In this document: one piece after another, positions 1 through 7,743 of the stretch
Position numbering within the stretch: position 1 is the first letter of the stretch
Layout of the letters: every line of letters begins with the position of its first letter
Assembly: GCA_021824175.1 (NCBI GenBank)
Contig: JAKALP010000023.1
Location: 1-64,000, forward strand
Length of the DNA: 64,000 nt
Direction of reading: 5' to 3'
Origin: Deltaproteobacteria bacterium
GTDB taxonomy: Bacteria; Desulfobacterota; Desulfobacteria; Desulfobacterales; Desulfosarcinaceae
Position numbers and translations under genes: made by a program
The notes under the pieces: model-generated
Database searches by the model: none
What the model was told of the DNA's origin: nothing
Seen by the model: only the letters and a program-made list of their open reading frames with translations

Positions 1-480
1 GGCGTCGGCGTCGGCGTCGGTGTCGGCGTCGGTGTCGGAGTCGGGGTCGGCGTCGGCGTCGGCGTGGGCGTCGGAGTAGGCGTCGGAGTCGGTGTCGGTG
101 TCGGCGTTGGAGTAGGCGTCGGTGTCGGAGTCGGGGTCGGTGTCGGCGTAGGCGTGGGCGTCGGAGTAGGCGTCGGTGTCGGTGTCGGCGTAGGCGTTGG
201 AGTAGGCGTCGGCGTCGGAGTCGGCGTTGGCGTTGGAGTAGGCGTTGGCGTTGGCGTCGGAGTAGGCGTCGGAGTCGGAGTCGGTGTCGGTGTCGGCGTA
301 GGCGTTGGAGTAGGCGTCGGCGTCGGAGTAGGTGTCGGAGTAGGCGTCGGCGTCGGAGTAGGTGTTGGCATCGGAGTTGGCGTTGGTGTTGGCACAGGTG
401 TTGGTTTCGGCGTCGGCGTTGGTGAAGGAACCGGTGTCGGAGTAGGCAGAGGCGTTGGTGTAGGTTTAGGTGTGGGGGTT
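1..480. repeat. GTCGGC-type hexanucleotide tandem repeat (codes Thr-Pro)
   Basis: The stretch is made of degenerate 6-bp units (GGCGTC, GGAGTA, GGTGTC and similar on the plus strand). On the minus strand they read as Thr-Pro dipeptides. Units differ mostly at third codon positions, so the protein repeat is better conserved than the DNA repeat. It continues past the left edge, so its total length is unknown. Confidence 0.9.
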
Positions 481-827
481 GGTTTCGGGCCTTCACCCGG
501 GAATACCTTAATTACCCAGTGTCCGGCATGGCGTGCGGCCGACCGGTGGTATACGATAGCGCTGAGTTTATGGGATTCAGGCTTTGAAACGTCTGGGGCT
601 TTGTAGGTGTATTGAGTGACATTGGACGCCACCTGGTGGCCGTCTAAATACCATCCAATCTTGCCGTGCTTTCCGTTCTTTTTAATTGAAAAAGTGTGGG
701 TTTCACCGGCCTTAAGCTCGACCAAGCCATTGGTCGGCGACGGGCCGCGGTTACATAATGCGGCCCCTGGCAGCATCAGCATGAGAATAGCCAGAAACAT
801 GAATAGTTTTGGTGCTTGTTTAAGCAT
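1..827 (-). CDS. Secreted Thr-Pro-linker protein, 3' end outside window
   Basis: Reading the minus strand from an ATG at 827 (strong upstream GGGAGGGAG ribosome site) gives a signal peptide ([20 protein letters not shown], then GAALC) and an approximately 85-residue globular part containing [12 protein letters not shown]. From about residue 115 to the window edge follows an almost uninterrupted Thr-Pro repeat, so the C-terminus is missing. The N-terminal domain is clearly paralogous to that of the next gene upstream ([12 protein letters not shown] there), so the two are a tandem duplication. The Thr-Pro stretch is a flexible extracellular linker, so a further module such as a carbohydrate-binding domain is expected beyond the edge; that is inference. 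The function of the N-terminal domain is not recognised. The reading frame stays open through the repeat, which argues that it is translated. Confidence 0.8.
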   Translation of the reverse strand, partial: MLKQAPKLFMFLAILMLMLPGAALCNRGPSPTNGLVELKAGETHTFSIKKNGKHGKIGWYLDGHQVASNVTQYTYKAPDVSKPESHKLSAIVYHRSAARHAGHWVIKVFPGEGPKPTPTPKPTPTPLPTPTPVPSPTPTPKPTPVPTPTPTPMPTPTPTPTPTPTPTPTPTPTPTPTPTPTPTPTPTPTPTPTPTPTPTPTPTPTPTPTPTPTPTPTPTPTPTPTPTPTPTPTPTPTPTPTPTPTPTPTPTPTPTPTPTPTPTPTPTPTPTPTPT

Positions 828-1194
828 TTCTCCCTCCCTTGTCTGTTTCGCCCATTAAAGCATTGAGCATTGAAGAATAAATTGATGCAGGAAAAGCGTG
901 CGCCGGACTGGCGCGGCCCAGGTCTACACTGCGATCTCGCAGTATTATGTTATTGGGGGGTAAGCTTTAAAATAGCGACAACATGGTGTTGCTATTTTGT
1001 TTTCAATGTCGTCTATCGCCTATCAAATTATTACCAGATTAGCGAGAGTATTTTTATGGGTTATAGCCTAATTTTAGACAGAGAAAACATATTCTGCGCG
1101 TTAGAGTATTTTCTTGCATTGATTTAAATACTGCCAAACCCCATCCCCTGTGCTTTAGAATTGGTGCTACCAAATTCATTGAGAGAAAATAGAA
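828..1194. other. Intergenic stretch between the two Thr-Pro protein genes
   Basis: I see no convincing gene here. It contains a strong hairpin at 969-998 and a small CTGCGA/TCGCAG palindrome near 930. It is the leader of the gene starting at 827. An 85-codon plus-strand open frame at 870-1127 has no recognisable content. Confidence 0.5.
969..998. terminator. Hairpin with AAAATAGC/GCTATTTT arms
   Basis: Arms AAAATAGC (969-976) and GCTATTTT (991-998) pair perfectly, and the inner bases extend the stem with one G-U pair. The plus-strand side is followed by GTTTT. It could act as an intrinsic terminator or as a leader hairpin for the gene starting at 827. Confidence 0.45.
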
Positions 1195-1230
1195 GAAGCC
1201 CCCTAAAACCATCAGGGGGCTTCTTGTTTT
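1195..1230. terminator. Rho-independent terminator, bidirectional
   Basis: A perfect 10-bp stem GAAGCCCCCT / AGGGGGCTTC (1195-1204 and 1214-1223) with a 9-base loop is followed by TTGTTTT on the plus strand and by TTCTATTTT on the minus strand. It lies about 60 bases past the stop of the minus-strand gene at 1285-3480 and should end its transcript. Confidence 0.9.
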
Positions 1231-1284
1231 AGTCCGAAGGTTGGTTTTACTTCAACTTTTTAGTCGAGGCAAAACCAAAGCCTG

Positions 1285-3480
1285 CTATTGAACGCGCGTA
1301 CAGGTCTTGATCACTGTGGTTTCGTTGCTCTTGCAACCGCTGGCCGGGGCCGTGACCGAGAACGGTGTCGGATAGGCAGTGGTACGGGTCGACACGGCCG
1401 AGTAAGAAGCCGAGGCGGCCGAAACCATTGCAGCAGCCACACCCGAGGTCTGTCCATTGGTCGGATTCACCGGCAGCGTGAACTTGTAGGCATTGCCGTT
1501 GTAGGTGACCGTGAAGTACCCGGTGTTGACTTTGGTACCGGCATCCACCTTGATCCATGCGAATATAGTACCGGTTAAGCCGCCGGGTAGCTCGAAGGTC
1601 ATATCGCCGGAAACCGTCAGGATGCCATTCAGGGCGTCAGTAGTGTTTTGCATGCCGCCCAAATAACCATCCAACAGCAGCGACGCATTGGCATTCGCGC
1701 TGGAGCCAACCTCATAGTTCTCATAGTAGGTATCGATCTGGGGCAATGTGCCGGACATGACGTTGGTGAAATCGGTCCGGCTCATGACCATGCCGCTGAC
1801 ATTGCCGCACAGATCCATGCCGCACCAGTTCAGCGCATCCGTTCCGCGTGGCGCCGCGGCCAATGCTCGTACCATTGGGTAGGCAACAATGGGCGCCAGC
1901 ACCTGGGCCACTTCGGACGAAGCCTGGGTATGGATGAATTGGGCGCGTCCGACATCGGAGACCGTGCTCATGGCGCTGCAGCCGGAGGTGTTACACGCCT
2001 TGACCTTGAAGTAACCCGGAGCTTTGAAATCCATGAGCGCGGGCAACGCATTGTTCATATAGGTGTCAGCTGTGCTGATGAATGCCGTGGTGGCAGCAGC
2101 GTCCGAGGTTAACAACATGGCCGGAACGGGACCGGTCTTGGCGTAGGTGTCAGCCCAGTTTTCGGTAAAGGTGAACGACGTGCCGGTCACGTTTCCCGAT
2201 ACCTGCGTATAGGTTCCGGTGGAGGACCAGGGTGCGCGGTAGACTTGATAATAGGTGGCATTGGTGCTGGCGCCCCAGGTGACGACGACCGAGGTTGACG
2301 TGGAATCGGTGGCGCCCACAGTGGACGGTGCCGCGGGAATAGGTGTAGGAGTCGGCGTCGGCGTCGGAGTAGGTGTCGGAGTCGGAGTCGGCTTCGGCGT
2401 TGGAGTTGGCGTCGGAGTAGGCGTCGGCGTCGGAGTAGGCGTCGGTGTTGGTTTTGGCGTCGGCGTCGGTGTGGGTGTTGGTTTTGGCGTCGGAGTCGGC
2501 GTCGGAGCAGGCGTCGGCGTCGGAGTAGGCGTCGGAGTAGGCGTGGGCTTTGGCGTCGGGGTCGGCGTCGGAGCAGGCGTCGGCGTCGGTGTGGGTTTTG
2601 GTGTCGGAGTCGGCGTCGGAGCAGGCGTCGGCGTCGGTGTGGGTTTTGGTGTCGGCGTCGGCGTCGGAGCAGGCGTCGGCGTCGGCGTCGGAGCAGGCGT
2701 CGGCTTGGGCGTCGGGGTCGGAGTAGGATCCGGAGTCGGCGTCGGTATCGATCCATCAATACTGCAGGACTCGCCGTTTAAGCTGAAGGCTGTCGGAGCG
2801 GGATTGCTGCCGCTGTAAGAGGCCTGGAAGCCGAATGCCACCTTGCCGCCATTAGGCGCGATGGTACCATTCCAGTTATTGGCAGAGTTGGACGCACTCA
2901 CGGTTGAGCCGCTTTGTGAGAAATTAGCGTTCCAACCGTGAGTTATGCGTTGATTGCCGGCAAAGTTCCAACGCAGCGTATAGCCCGCAATGGATTTGCT
3001 GGAGTTATTGGTAACCGTGACATCAGCGACAAACCCATTGCCCCACTGACTGCCGACTTTGTAGTTGACGGCGCAGCTGACGTTGGGGACTGGCGTTGGG
3101 ACTGGCGTCGGGGCGGGGGTCGGGACTGGTGTCGGAGTAGGCGTCACGCCCGGAAGTACCCGTATCGTCCATTGTTCGGAATCGATCGTCCAGAACCAGA
3201 AGGTTTCGCGAACCATAAGCGTATGAGTTGCAGCTGATGTGACGCTTGGTGCGGTGTAGGTGAATTTGGTGGTGTCAGCCGCTACTCTTTTACCGTCCAG
3301 ATACCATGCCAGCGAGGCACGAGAATTGCTTTTTGCCACTGAGAAGGTCTGGGTTTCACCGGATTGCAGCTCAACAACCGAGCTGGCCGGCGATGCATTG
3401 CTGATACAAAATGCGGCACCCGGCAGCATCACTATCAGCATAACCATCAGCATCAGTAGTTTAGATATTTGTCTCCCCAT
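1285..3480 (-). CDS. Secreted multidomain protein with CBM2-like and FN3-like modules
   Basis: A 731-residue exported protein; the ATG at 3480 follows GGGAGGAAAG. Visible parts: signal peptide (to about residue 26, ending MLPGAAFC); an N-terminal domain of about 80 residues shared with the neighbouring paralog; a short Thr-Pro linker; residues ~134-241 resembling carbohydrate-binding module family 2 ([20 protein letters not shown], conserved Trp and Asn, terminal Cys pair); a Thr-Pro(Lys) linker at ~242-380; then an FN3-like region ([20 protein letters not shown]) that seems interrupted by about 60 residues before its final strand; and an unrecognised 200-residue C-terminal part. It probably binds polysaccharide at or outside the cell surface. 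No catalytic domain is visible, so a scaffold or adhesin role is as likely as an enzyme. Confidence 0.85.
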   Translation of the reverse strand: MGRQISKLLMLMVMLIVMLPGAAFCISNASPASSVVELQSGETQTFSVAKSNSRASLAWYLDGKRVAADTTKFTYTAPSVTSAATHTLMVRETFWFWTIDSEQWTIRVLPGVTPTPTPVPTPAPTPVPTPVPNVSCAVNYKVGSQWGNGFVADVTVTNNSSKSIAGYTLRWNFAGNQRITHGWNANFSQSGSTVSASNSANNWNGTIAPNGGKVAFGFQASYSGSNPAPTAFSLNGESCSIDGSIPTPTPDPTPTPTPKPTPAPTPTPTPAPTPTPTPKPTPTPTPAPTPTPTPKPTPTPTPAPTPTPTPKPTPTPTPTPTPTPAPTPTPTPKPTPTPTPTPKPTPTPTPTPTPTPTPTPTPKPTPTPTPTPTPTPTPTPIPAAPSTVGATDSTSTSVVVTWGASTNATYYQVYRAPWSSTGTYTQVSGNVTGTSFTFTENWADTYAKTGPVPAMLLTSDAAATTAFISTADTYMNNALPALMDFKAPGYFKVKACNTSGCSAMSTVSDVGRAQFIHTQASSEVAQVLAPIVAYPMVRALAAAPRGTDALNWCGMDLCGNVSGMVMSRTDFTNVMSGTLPQIDTYYENYEVGSSANANASLLLDGYLGGMQNTTDALNGILTVSGDMTFELPGGLTGTIFAWIKVDAGTKVNTGYFTVTYNGNAYKFTLPVNPTNGQTSGVAAAMVSAASASYSAVSTRTTAYPTPFSVTAPASGCKSNETTVIKTCTRVQ
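2336..2755. repeat. Second hexanucleotide Thr-Pro-coding repeat
   Basis: The same family of 6-bp units as at 1-480, here coding the linker (TPTPKP blocks) between the CBM2-like module and the FN3-like region of the gene at 1285-3480. Longer near-identical blocks (GGAGCAGGCGTCGGCGTCGG) recur several times, suggesting expansion by slippage or unequal exchange. Confidence 0.9.
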
Positions 3481-3926
3481 TCTTTCCTCCCTTTCGTGTT
3501 TAGGTCGGCGATGTGACCGGATAAAACTGACTTAGAGTTTGCCATCTGGCTGCTTCTGGCAGAATCGACCATTGGAAACCATCGGGCCGCGCTCTTTGAG
3601 CCTGGTTTTACTAGTCCATCTCCCGTGTCAATTTGGTGACCAGAACAAATACATCCCAACAAGAAACCTCTAAATTGCAGTGAAACCTGTTAGAAGATGA
3701 AGCCAAGCAGGGGGGAGGTTATTGGGGGGGCTGATTGCAAATCAACTCAAGTAACTACCTGAAGCAGCACCTTCATAGACCTCAGCCGTGGCTTTCATCA
3801 TGCTTTGACGGCACTCTACCAAAATAATAGGGCCAGTTGAATACCGGAAACCCTAATTCATCATGGGTAAAAGTATAATATTTTAAGGATGTTCTTTTCA
3901 TTATGATTTACTGTTACCAGGCTTAT
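3481..3926. other. Intergenic stretch, no gene recognised
   Basis: This is the leader of the CBM2-protein gene. It contains poly-G tracts near 3710-3730 and no open frame with recognisable content. I looked for a GEMM-type cyclic-di-GMP riboswitch on the minus strand and did not recognise one. Confidence 0.4.
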
Positions 3927-4703
3927 CTAATTGGATTTTATTACGTCTATGAGACACTTGTGGCCAATGGGTTGCAGAATCAGGGCCAAGCCGGCCAAGG
4001 ATGCTGAAACTTTGGGCAGCCCTCTCGAAATCAGACTCCAACCAATGGCTGAGCAGATGATGCCATAGGCGATGAGGAAGATAAGGCTTTCCAGATCCGG
4101 GATAGTAAAGTTTTCGCCGCTGGGTAAAATTTCCATCGCGCCGGCAATGGCGCCCACGGCACAAACCCAAGCCATGTTGGCGCCGGGCGACAATCTGGGG
4201 AAGATGAGTTGGGATTTTTGAAAAATCAACGTCAGGGCCGCATAACTGATGGCCGTGAGCAATCCATATATAATTCCCAACCGGTAGAGCGGGGGCATTG
4301 AAGCGAAATCAAAGCCCACCATCAGGAGAAAGCCAGCAAAAGCCGACAGGGTGGCGATGATAAATCGCAGGGTCAGTCGCTCTTTTTGGAAAATGACGCC
4401 CACAGCCGCCAGGAAGAAAACCTGGAAGTTGCCCAGCAAGGTGGCCAACCCAGGGCCGATGTAGTGAATGGAACGATGCCAGAAGAATAGATCCAGAGAG
4501 AAGACAACCCCGCCGGCCACGGCCAAAAACATGGGCCGTCTCCCTTGCCAAAGCGGTGCACCTTTCATCATCGTGACCATCAACAGGGCAAGGCCGCCGA
4601 ATAGAAAACGGTAAAAAAGTGCGGCGGTGGGACCAACATGAACCAATTTAACAAAGATCGATGAGAAGCTGATGAGAAATGCTCCGCAGAGAACTTGGAT
4701 CAT
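3927..4703 (-). CDS. EamA/DMT-family transporter, shortened C-terminus
   Basis: A 258-residue membrane protein made of hydrophobic segments in the two-repeat EamA (drug/metabolite transporter) pattern. The first repeat starts at GAFLISFSSIFVKL and the second around YGLLTAISYAALTLIF. Family members are usually near 290-300 residues with ten membrane spans. This frame ends in LILQPIGHKCLIDVIKSN exactly where the family continues into its last span, so the final helix appears replaced by an unrelated tail. It may be a decayed or frameshifted gene, and no continuation was found downstream. The substrate cannot be told. It stands alone. Confidence 0.7.
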   Translation of the reverse strand: MIQVLCGAFLISFSSIFVKLVHVGPTAALFYRFLFGGLALLMVTMMKGAPLWQGRRPMFLAVAGGVVFSLDLFFWHRSIHYIGPGLATLLGNFQVFFLAAVGVIFQKERLTLRFIIATLSAFAGFLLMVGFDFASMPPLYRLGIIYGLLTAISYAALTLIFQKSQLIFPRLSPGANMAWVCAVGAIAGAMEILPSGENFTIPDLESLIFLIAYGIICSAIGWSLISRGLPKVSASLAGLALILQPIGHKCLIDVIKSN

Positions 4704-4864
4704 AAAGGTGTTCCTCTTTTGGGAAAGGCAGAATTAGATTTTTGAGTAGAAAATCAACTTGCGTTGTTCATTATCTGACTGTTAATATTGCGGATAGTGC
4801 ACGAGCAGGGCGGGTAAGTCAAGCCTCATCGCCATTTCCCCGGGCTTCCTAAATTAAAAATACA

Positions 4865-4894
4865 TTCCTACCTTTTGCGTAGGAAAAGTTGACA
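4865..4894 (+). promoter_or_regulatory. Palindrome and possible -35 box before the cus-like operon
   Basis: TTCCTAC (4865-4871) and GTAGGAA (4879-4885) form an inverted repeat with a 7-base spacer. It is followed at once by TTGACA (4889-4894), a perfect sigma-70 -35 hexamer; the matching -10 is weak (CATTAG after 17 bases). The layout suggests a regulator operator next to the promoter of the efflux operon that starts at 4967. No regulator gene lies beside it. Confidence 0.4.
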
Positions 4895-4966
4895 GGTGCA
4901 AAGGCAATGACCATTAGTGAGACGTTTATCCTATTTCTTGATAGTTCAACCAATTAGGCGCTGGCT

Positions 4967-6274
4967 ATGGATGGTTTGAAACGCAGATTAAGCCTGTGTG
5001 GCATGGTGGCGGTTCTGATATGGGCCTCAAGCGCCATAGCCGCCGATACTCAAATATCGGTTGATGCCCTGGTCCAGGAGGGATTGGCCAACAACCCGGA
5101 ACTGCATGCGGCCCAAGCCCGCTGGGATATGCTGCGACAAAAAGCGGCCCAAGCCGGCACCTTCGAAGACCCTATGTTGATGCTCAAAATCCAGAATGGG
5201 TTGGTCAACGACCCCCTGGCGTTTGACAAGGATCCCATGACCGGCAAGGTGATCGGCATCAGTCAGCAGATTCCATTTGCCGGCAAACGGGCTTTGGCCA
5301 AGCAGGCCGCGGGCCAGGATGCCGAAGCCGGGCGGTGGCAATACGAAGAGCGCCGCCTGGAGCTGGCGCGCATGATCAAGGAGAATTACTACCGCCTTTA
5401 TTATGTAGACCAGAGCCTGCCTATCGTGGAGCGCAATATCCATGTATTGGAAAATCTGATCCGCTCCAGCGAGACCCTTTACAGCGTGGGCAAGGCCATG
5501 CAGCAGGATGTGTTGCGGGCCCAGGTGGAGCTTTCCAAAATGGAGGATATGCGCATCGGCTTGCGGCAGCAGCGCGCCAGCCTGACCGCCGTCATGAACA
5601 GCCTGCTCAACCGGCCCGTTGAAACCGCCATGCCCGAGGTGCGCGATGTGGTAATCGTCCCTTTGACCTTATCCGCTGAAAAGTTGGCGACCATGGCCGA
5701 GCAAGAGCGCCCCCAGCTCAAGAATCTAATGGCCCAGGTAGAAAAAGGCAAAGCCAATCAGGCTTTAGCCAGCAAAGAGTATTATCCGGATTTCAATGTG
5801 GCTTTTGAATACATGCAACGCGAGCCAGTCATGACTGAACCGGGTGACGATATGTACAGTTTGGGCGTCTCGTTCAATCTGCCATTGCAGCGCGCCCGGC
5901 GGCAAGCCATGACCGCCGAAGCCATAGCCGAAACCCGTATGGCCACCGAAGAACTCAACGCCCTGCGCAATTCCATCCGCCAGAATATCGCCGATGGCTT
6001 GGCGCGCCTGGAACGCAACCGGCGCATGGCCGAACTCTACCATAGCGCCATCATCCCCCAGGCCAACAGTGCGCTGGCGGCTGCTTTGGCCGCCTACCAG
6101 GTCGGTAAGGCTGAATTTATGGGGGTTCTCGATAGCCAGATGGCGCTTTTTAATTACGAGCGTCAGCATTTTGAAGCCGTAGCCGAGCATCAAATGCAAT
6201 TGGCCCAGTTGGAAGGAGTGGTAGGAGTGAGTCTGCCGCCGGTGGAAAAAGTGGAAGGTGCAGGTGGAAAGTAA
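4967..6274 (+). CDS. TolC/CusC-type outer-membrane efflux channel
   Basis: 435 residues with an N-terminal signal peptide (cleavage near SSAIAA) and the two alpha-helical repeats of the outer membrane efflux family (ALVQEGLANNPELHAAQARW early; YPDFNVAFEYMQRE and LPLQRARRQAM in the second half). It should form the outer-membrane duct of a tripartite RND pump. Its stop (6272-6274) sits one base before the ATG of the adaptor gene, and the pump follows, so the three form a channel-adaptor-pump operon. A cation (Cu/Ag) substrate is inferred from the neighbours, not from this protein. Confidence 0.9.
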   Translation: MDGLKRRLSLCGMVAVLIWASSAIAADTQISVDALVQEGLANNPELHAAQARWDMLRQKAAQAGTFEDPMLMLKIQNGLVNDPLAFDKDPMTGKVIGISQQIPFAGKRALAKQAAGQDAEAGRWQYEERRLELARMIKENYYRLYYVDQSLPIVERNIHVLENLIRSSETLYSVGKAMQQDVLRAQVELSKMEDMRIGLRQQRASLTAVMNSLLNRPVETAMPEVRDVVIVPLTLSAEKLATMAEQERPQLKNLMAQVEKGKANQALASKEYYPDFNVAFEYMQREPVMTEPGDDMYSLGVSFNLPLQRARRQAMTAEAIAETRMATEELNALRNSIRQNIADGLARLERNRRMAELYHSAIIPQANSALAAALAAYQVGKAEFMGVLDSQMALFNYERQHFEAVAEHQMQLAQLEGVVGVSLPPVEKVEGAGGK

Positions 6275-6275
6275 A

Positions 6276-7595
6276 ATGGAAACACATTCAAGCAAAAAGT
6301 TCTGGCTCGCGCTGATCTGCTTGGTTATTGCCGTGGGGCTTGGGTATTGGCTGGGCGCATTGAACAAAGGTAAGAGCGCCGCTACTTCTTCCGGTCAAAC
6401 ATCCGCGGCCTCCGGCGAGCGCAAAGTGAAGTACTGGAAATCGCCCATGGACGCCACTTACATGCGAGATGCGCCCGGTAAGGACTACATGGGCCATGAC
6501 ATGGTGCCGGTCTATGAGGGTGAGGCCGCCGACAGCACTGGAATTGCCATTGACCCGGTAACCATCCAAAACATGGGGGTACGCACCGCCACCGTGAGCC
6601 GCCGAGATTTAATGCGGACGATTCGGGCTGTCGGCTTGATTACCTATGATGAGCAGAACCGCTACTCCATCAATAGCAAGATCGAAGGCTGGATTGAACG
6701 TCTGTATGTCAATCAGACCGGACAATTGGTTAAAAAGGGACAACCGCTGATGGAGATCTACAGTCCTGAGCTGGTGGCGGCCCAGCAGGAGTATTTGCTG
6801 GCCCTGGAATCCAGCAAGCGGTTATCGAATAGCTCCCTGCCATCTGCGCTGGAAGGTTCGCGGCGGCTGCTGGAGGCCGCCCGCACCCGGCTGGCATACT
6901 GGGACATCAGCGATGCCCAGATCCATGAACTGGAGCAGACCGGTCAGGTGCGCAAACTCATGACCCTCTACAGCCCTTACAGCGGGGTAGTAACCTTGAA
7001 GCAAGCCAATGAGGGCATGCGGGTCATGGGCGGCGAGCAGCTGCTACAAATCTCCGACATCTCCAAGATATGGATCAATGCCGAGATCTACGAATATGAA
7101 CTGCCTTGGGTGCAGCCAGGGCAACCGGCTGAGGTGGAGATCCCCTTTGAACCGGGCAAACCCCTGGCCGGCAAGATTGCCTACATCTATCCTTACGTGC
7201 AAAATGAAACGCGCACGGTCAAGGCGCGCATCGAATTCTCCAATCCCGGTTTGACCCTCAAACCCGAAATGTACGTCAATGTGCTCATCCAAGGCCGGCC
7301 GGTGAAAGGCGCCCTGGCCATTCCGGGCGATGCCGTATTGAATTCGGGCAAGGGCCGCACCGTCTTCGTGGCTCTCGGCGAAGGCCGTTTTGATCCACGG
7401 TCCGTGCAGACCGGGATCAGCGATGAGCAGGGGTATGTGGAAGTAATTTCCGGCCTGCGGGAAGGAGAAAAGGTGGTCACCTCGGCACAGTTCATGCTCG
7501 ATTCGGAAAGCAATTTGCGAGAGGCCATGCAGAAGATGATGGAGGCTCAATCCGCCCCGGCCGCGCCTAAGGACAACGAGGATTTGTTTAAGTAG
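6276..7595 (+). CDS. cusB: CusB-type RND periplasmic adaptor with metal-binding domain
   Basis: 439 residues from the ATG at 6276; a GTG at 6258 inside the previous gene is an alternative. An N-terminal membrane anchor is followed by a heavy-metal-binding domain of the CusB variant (YWKSPMDATYMRDAPGKDYMGHDM), Met/Asp-rich instead of the Cys-rich form. Then come the adaptor lipoyl/hairpin and barrel segments (GWIERLYVNQTGQLVKKGQP, VQPGQPAEVEIPFEPGKPL). It links the inner-membrane pump to the outer-membrane channel and probably hands metal to the pump. The Met-rich binding site favours Cu(I)/Ag(I). Confidence 0.88.
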   Translation: METHSSKKFWLALICLVIAVGLGYWLGALNKGKSAATSSGQTSAASGERKVKYWKSPMDATYMRDAPGKDYMGHDMVPVYEGEAADSTGIAIDPVTIQNMGVRTATVSRRDLMRTIRAVGLITYDEQNRYSINSKIEGWIERLYVNQTGQLVKKGQPLMEIYSPELVAAQQEYLLALESSKRLSNSSLPSALEGSRRLLEAARTRLAYWDISDAQIHELEQTGQVRKLMTLYSPYSGVVTLKQANEGMRVMGGEQLLQISDISKIWINAEIYEYELPWVQPGQPAEVEIPFEPGKPLAGKIAYIYPYVQNETRTVKARIEFSNPGLTLKPEMYVNVLIQGRPVKGALAIPGDAVLNSGKGRTVFVALGEGRFDPRSVQTGISDEQGYVEVISGLREGEKVVTSAQFMLDSESNLREAMQKMMEAQSAPAAPKDNEDLFK

Positions 7596-7731
7596 AGTTT
7601 TAAGTTTAAAGTGTTAAGTTTTAAGTTAAGGAATTGGGTCCATTATAGAGAAGGGAGTCGCGAAGCGCATATATAAAAAGACAGAGCACCTTAACTTAAA
7701 ACTTAACACTTTGGACTTTAAACTTTAACTA
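7596..7731. repeat. AT-rich long-hairpin element, copy 1
   Basis: The element lies between cusB and the pump gene. The left arm (from 7596) and right arm (7689-7730) pair over 24 perfect bases (CCTTAACTTAAAACTTAACA then CTTT on the right) with an imperfect extension. The loop carries GACAGAGCA just before the right arm, a feature shared with copies at 39.7, 41.9 and 47.6 kb. It contains no open frame. Confidence 0.85.
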
Positions 7732-7743
7732 AAGGTCGTACTT

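Noticed and set aside
1-480. CRISPR-like array
   Set aside because: Units are 6 bp with no spacers and are translated; no cas genes are in the window.
64-606. Plus-strand open frame coding a Gly-Val repeat
   Set aside because: It is the antisense of the Thr-Pro linker; the minus strand has signal peptide, ribosome site and a paralog.
870-1127. 85-codon plus-strand frame between the Thr-Pro genes
   Set aside because: It spans a terminator-like hairpin, has no recognisable content and no good ribosome site.
2255-2818. Plus-strand Gly-Val repeat frame
   Set aside because: Antisense shadow of the Thr-Pro linker of the CBM2-like protein gene.
3481-3730. Cyclic-di-GMP (GEMM) riboswitch before the CBM2-like gene
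   Set aside because: The conserved core sequences of the GEMM family were not found on the minus strand.
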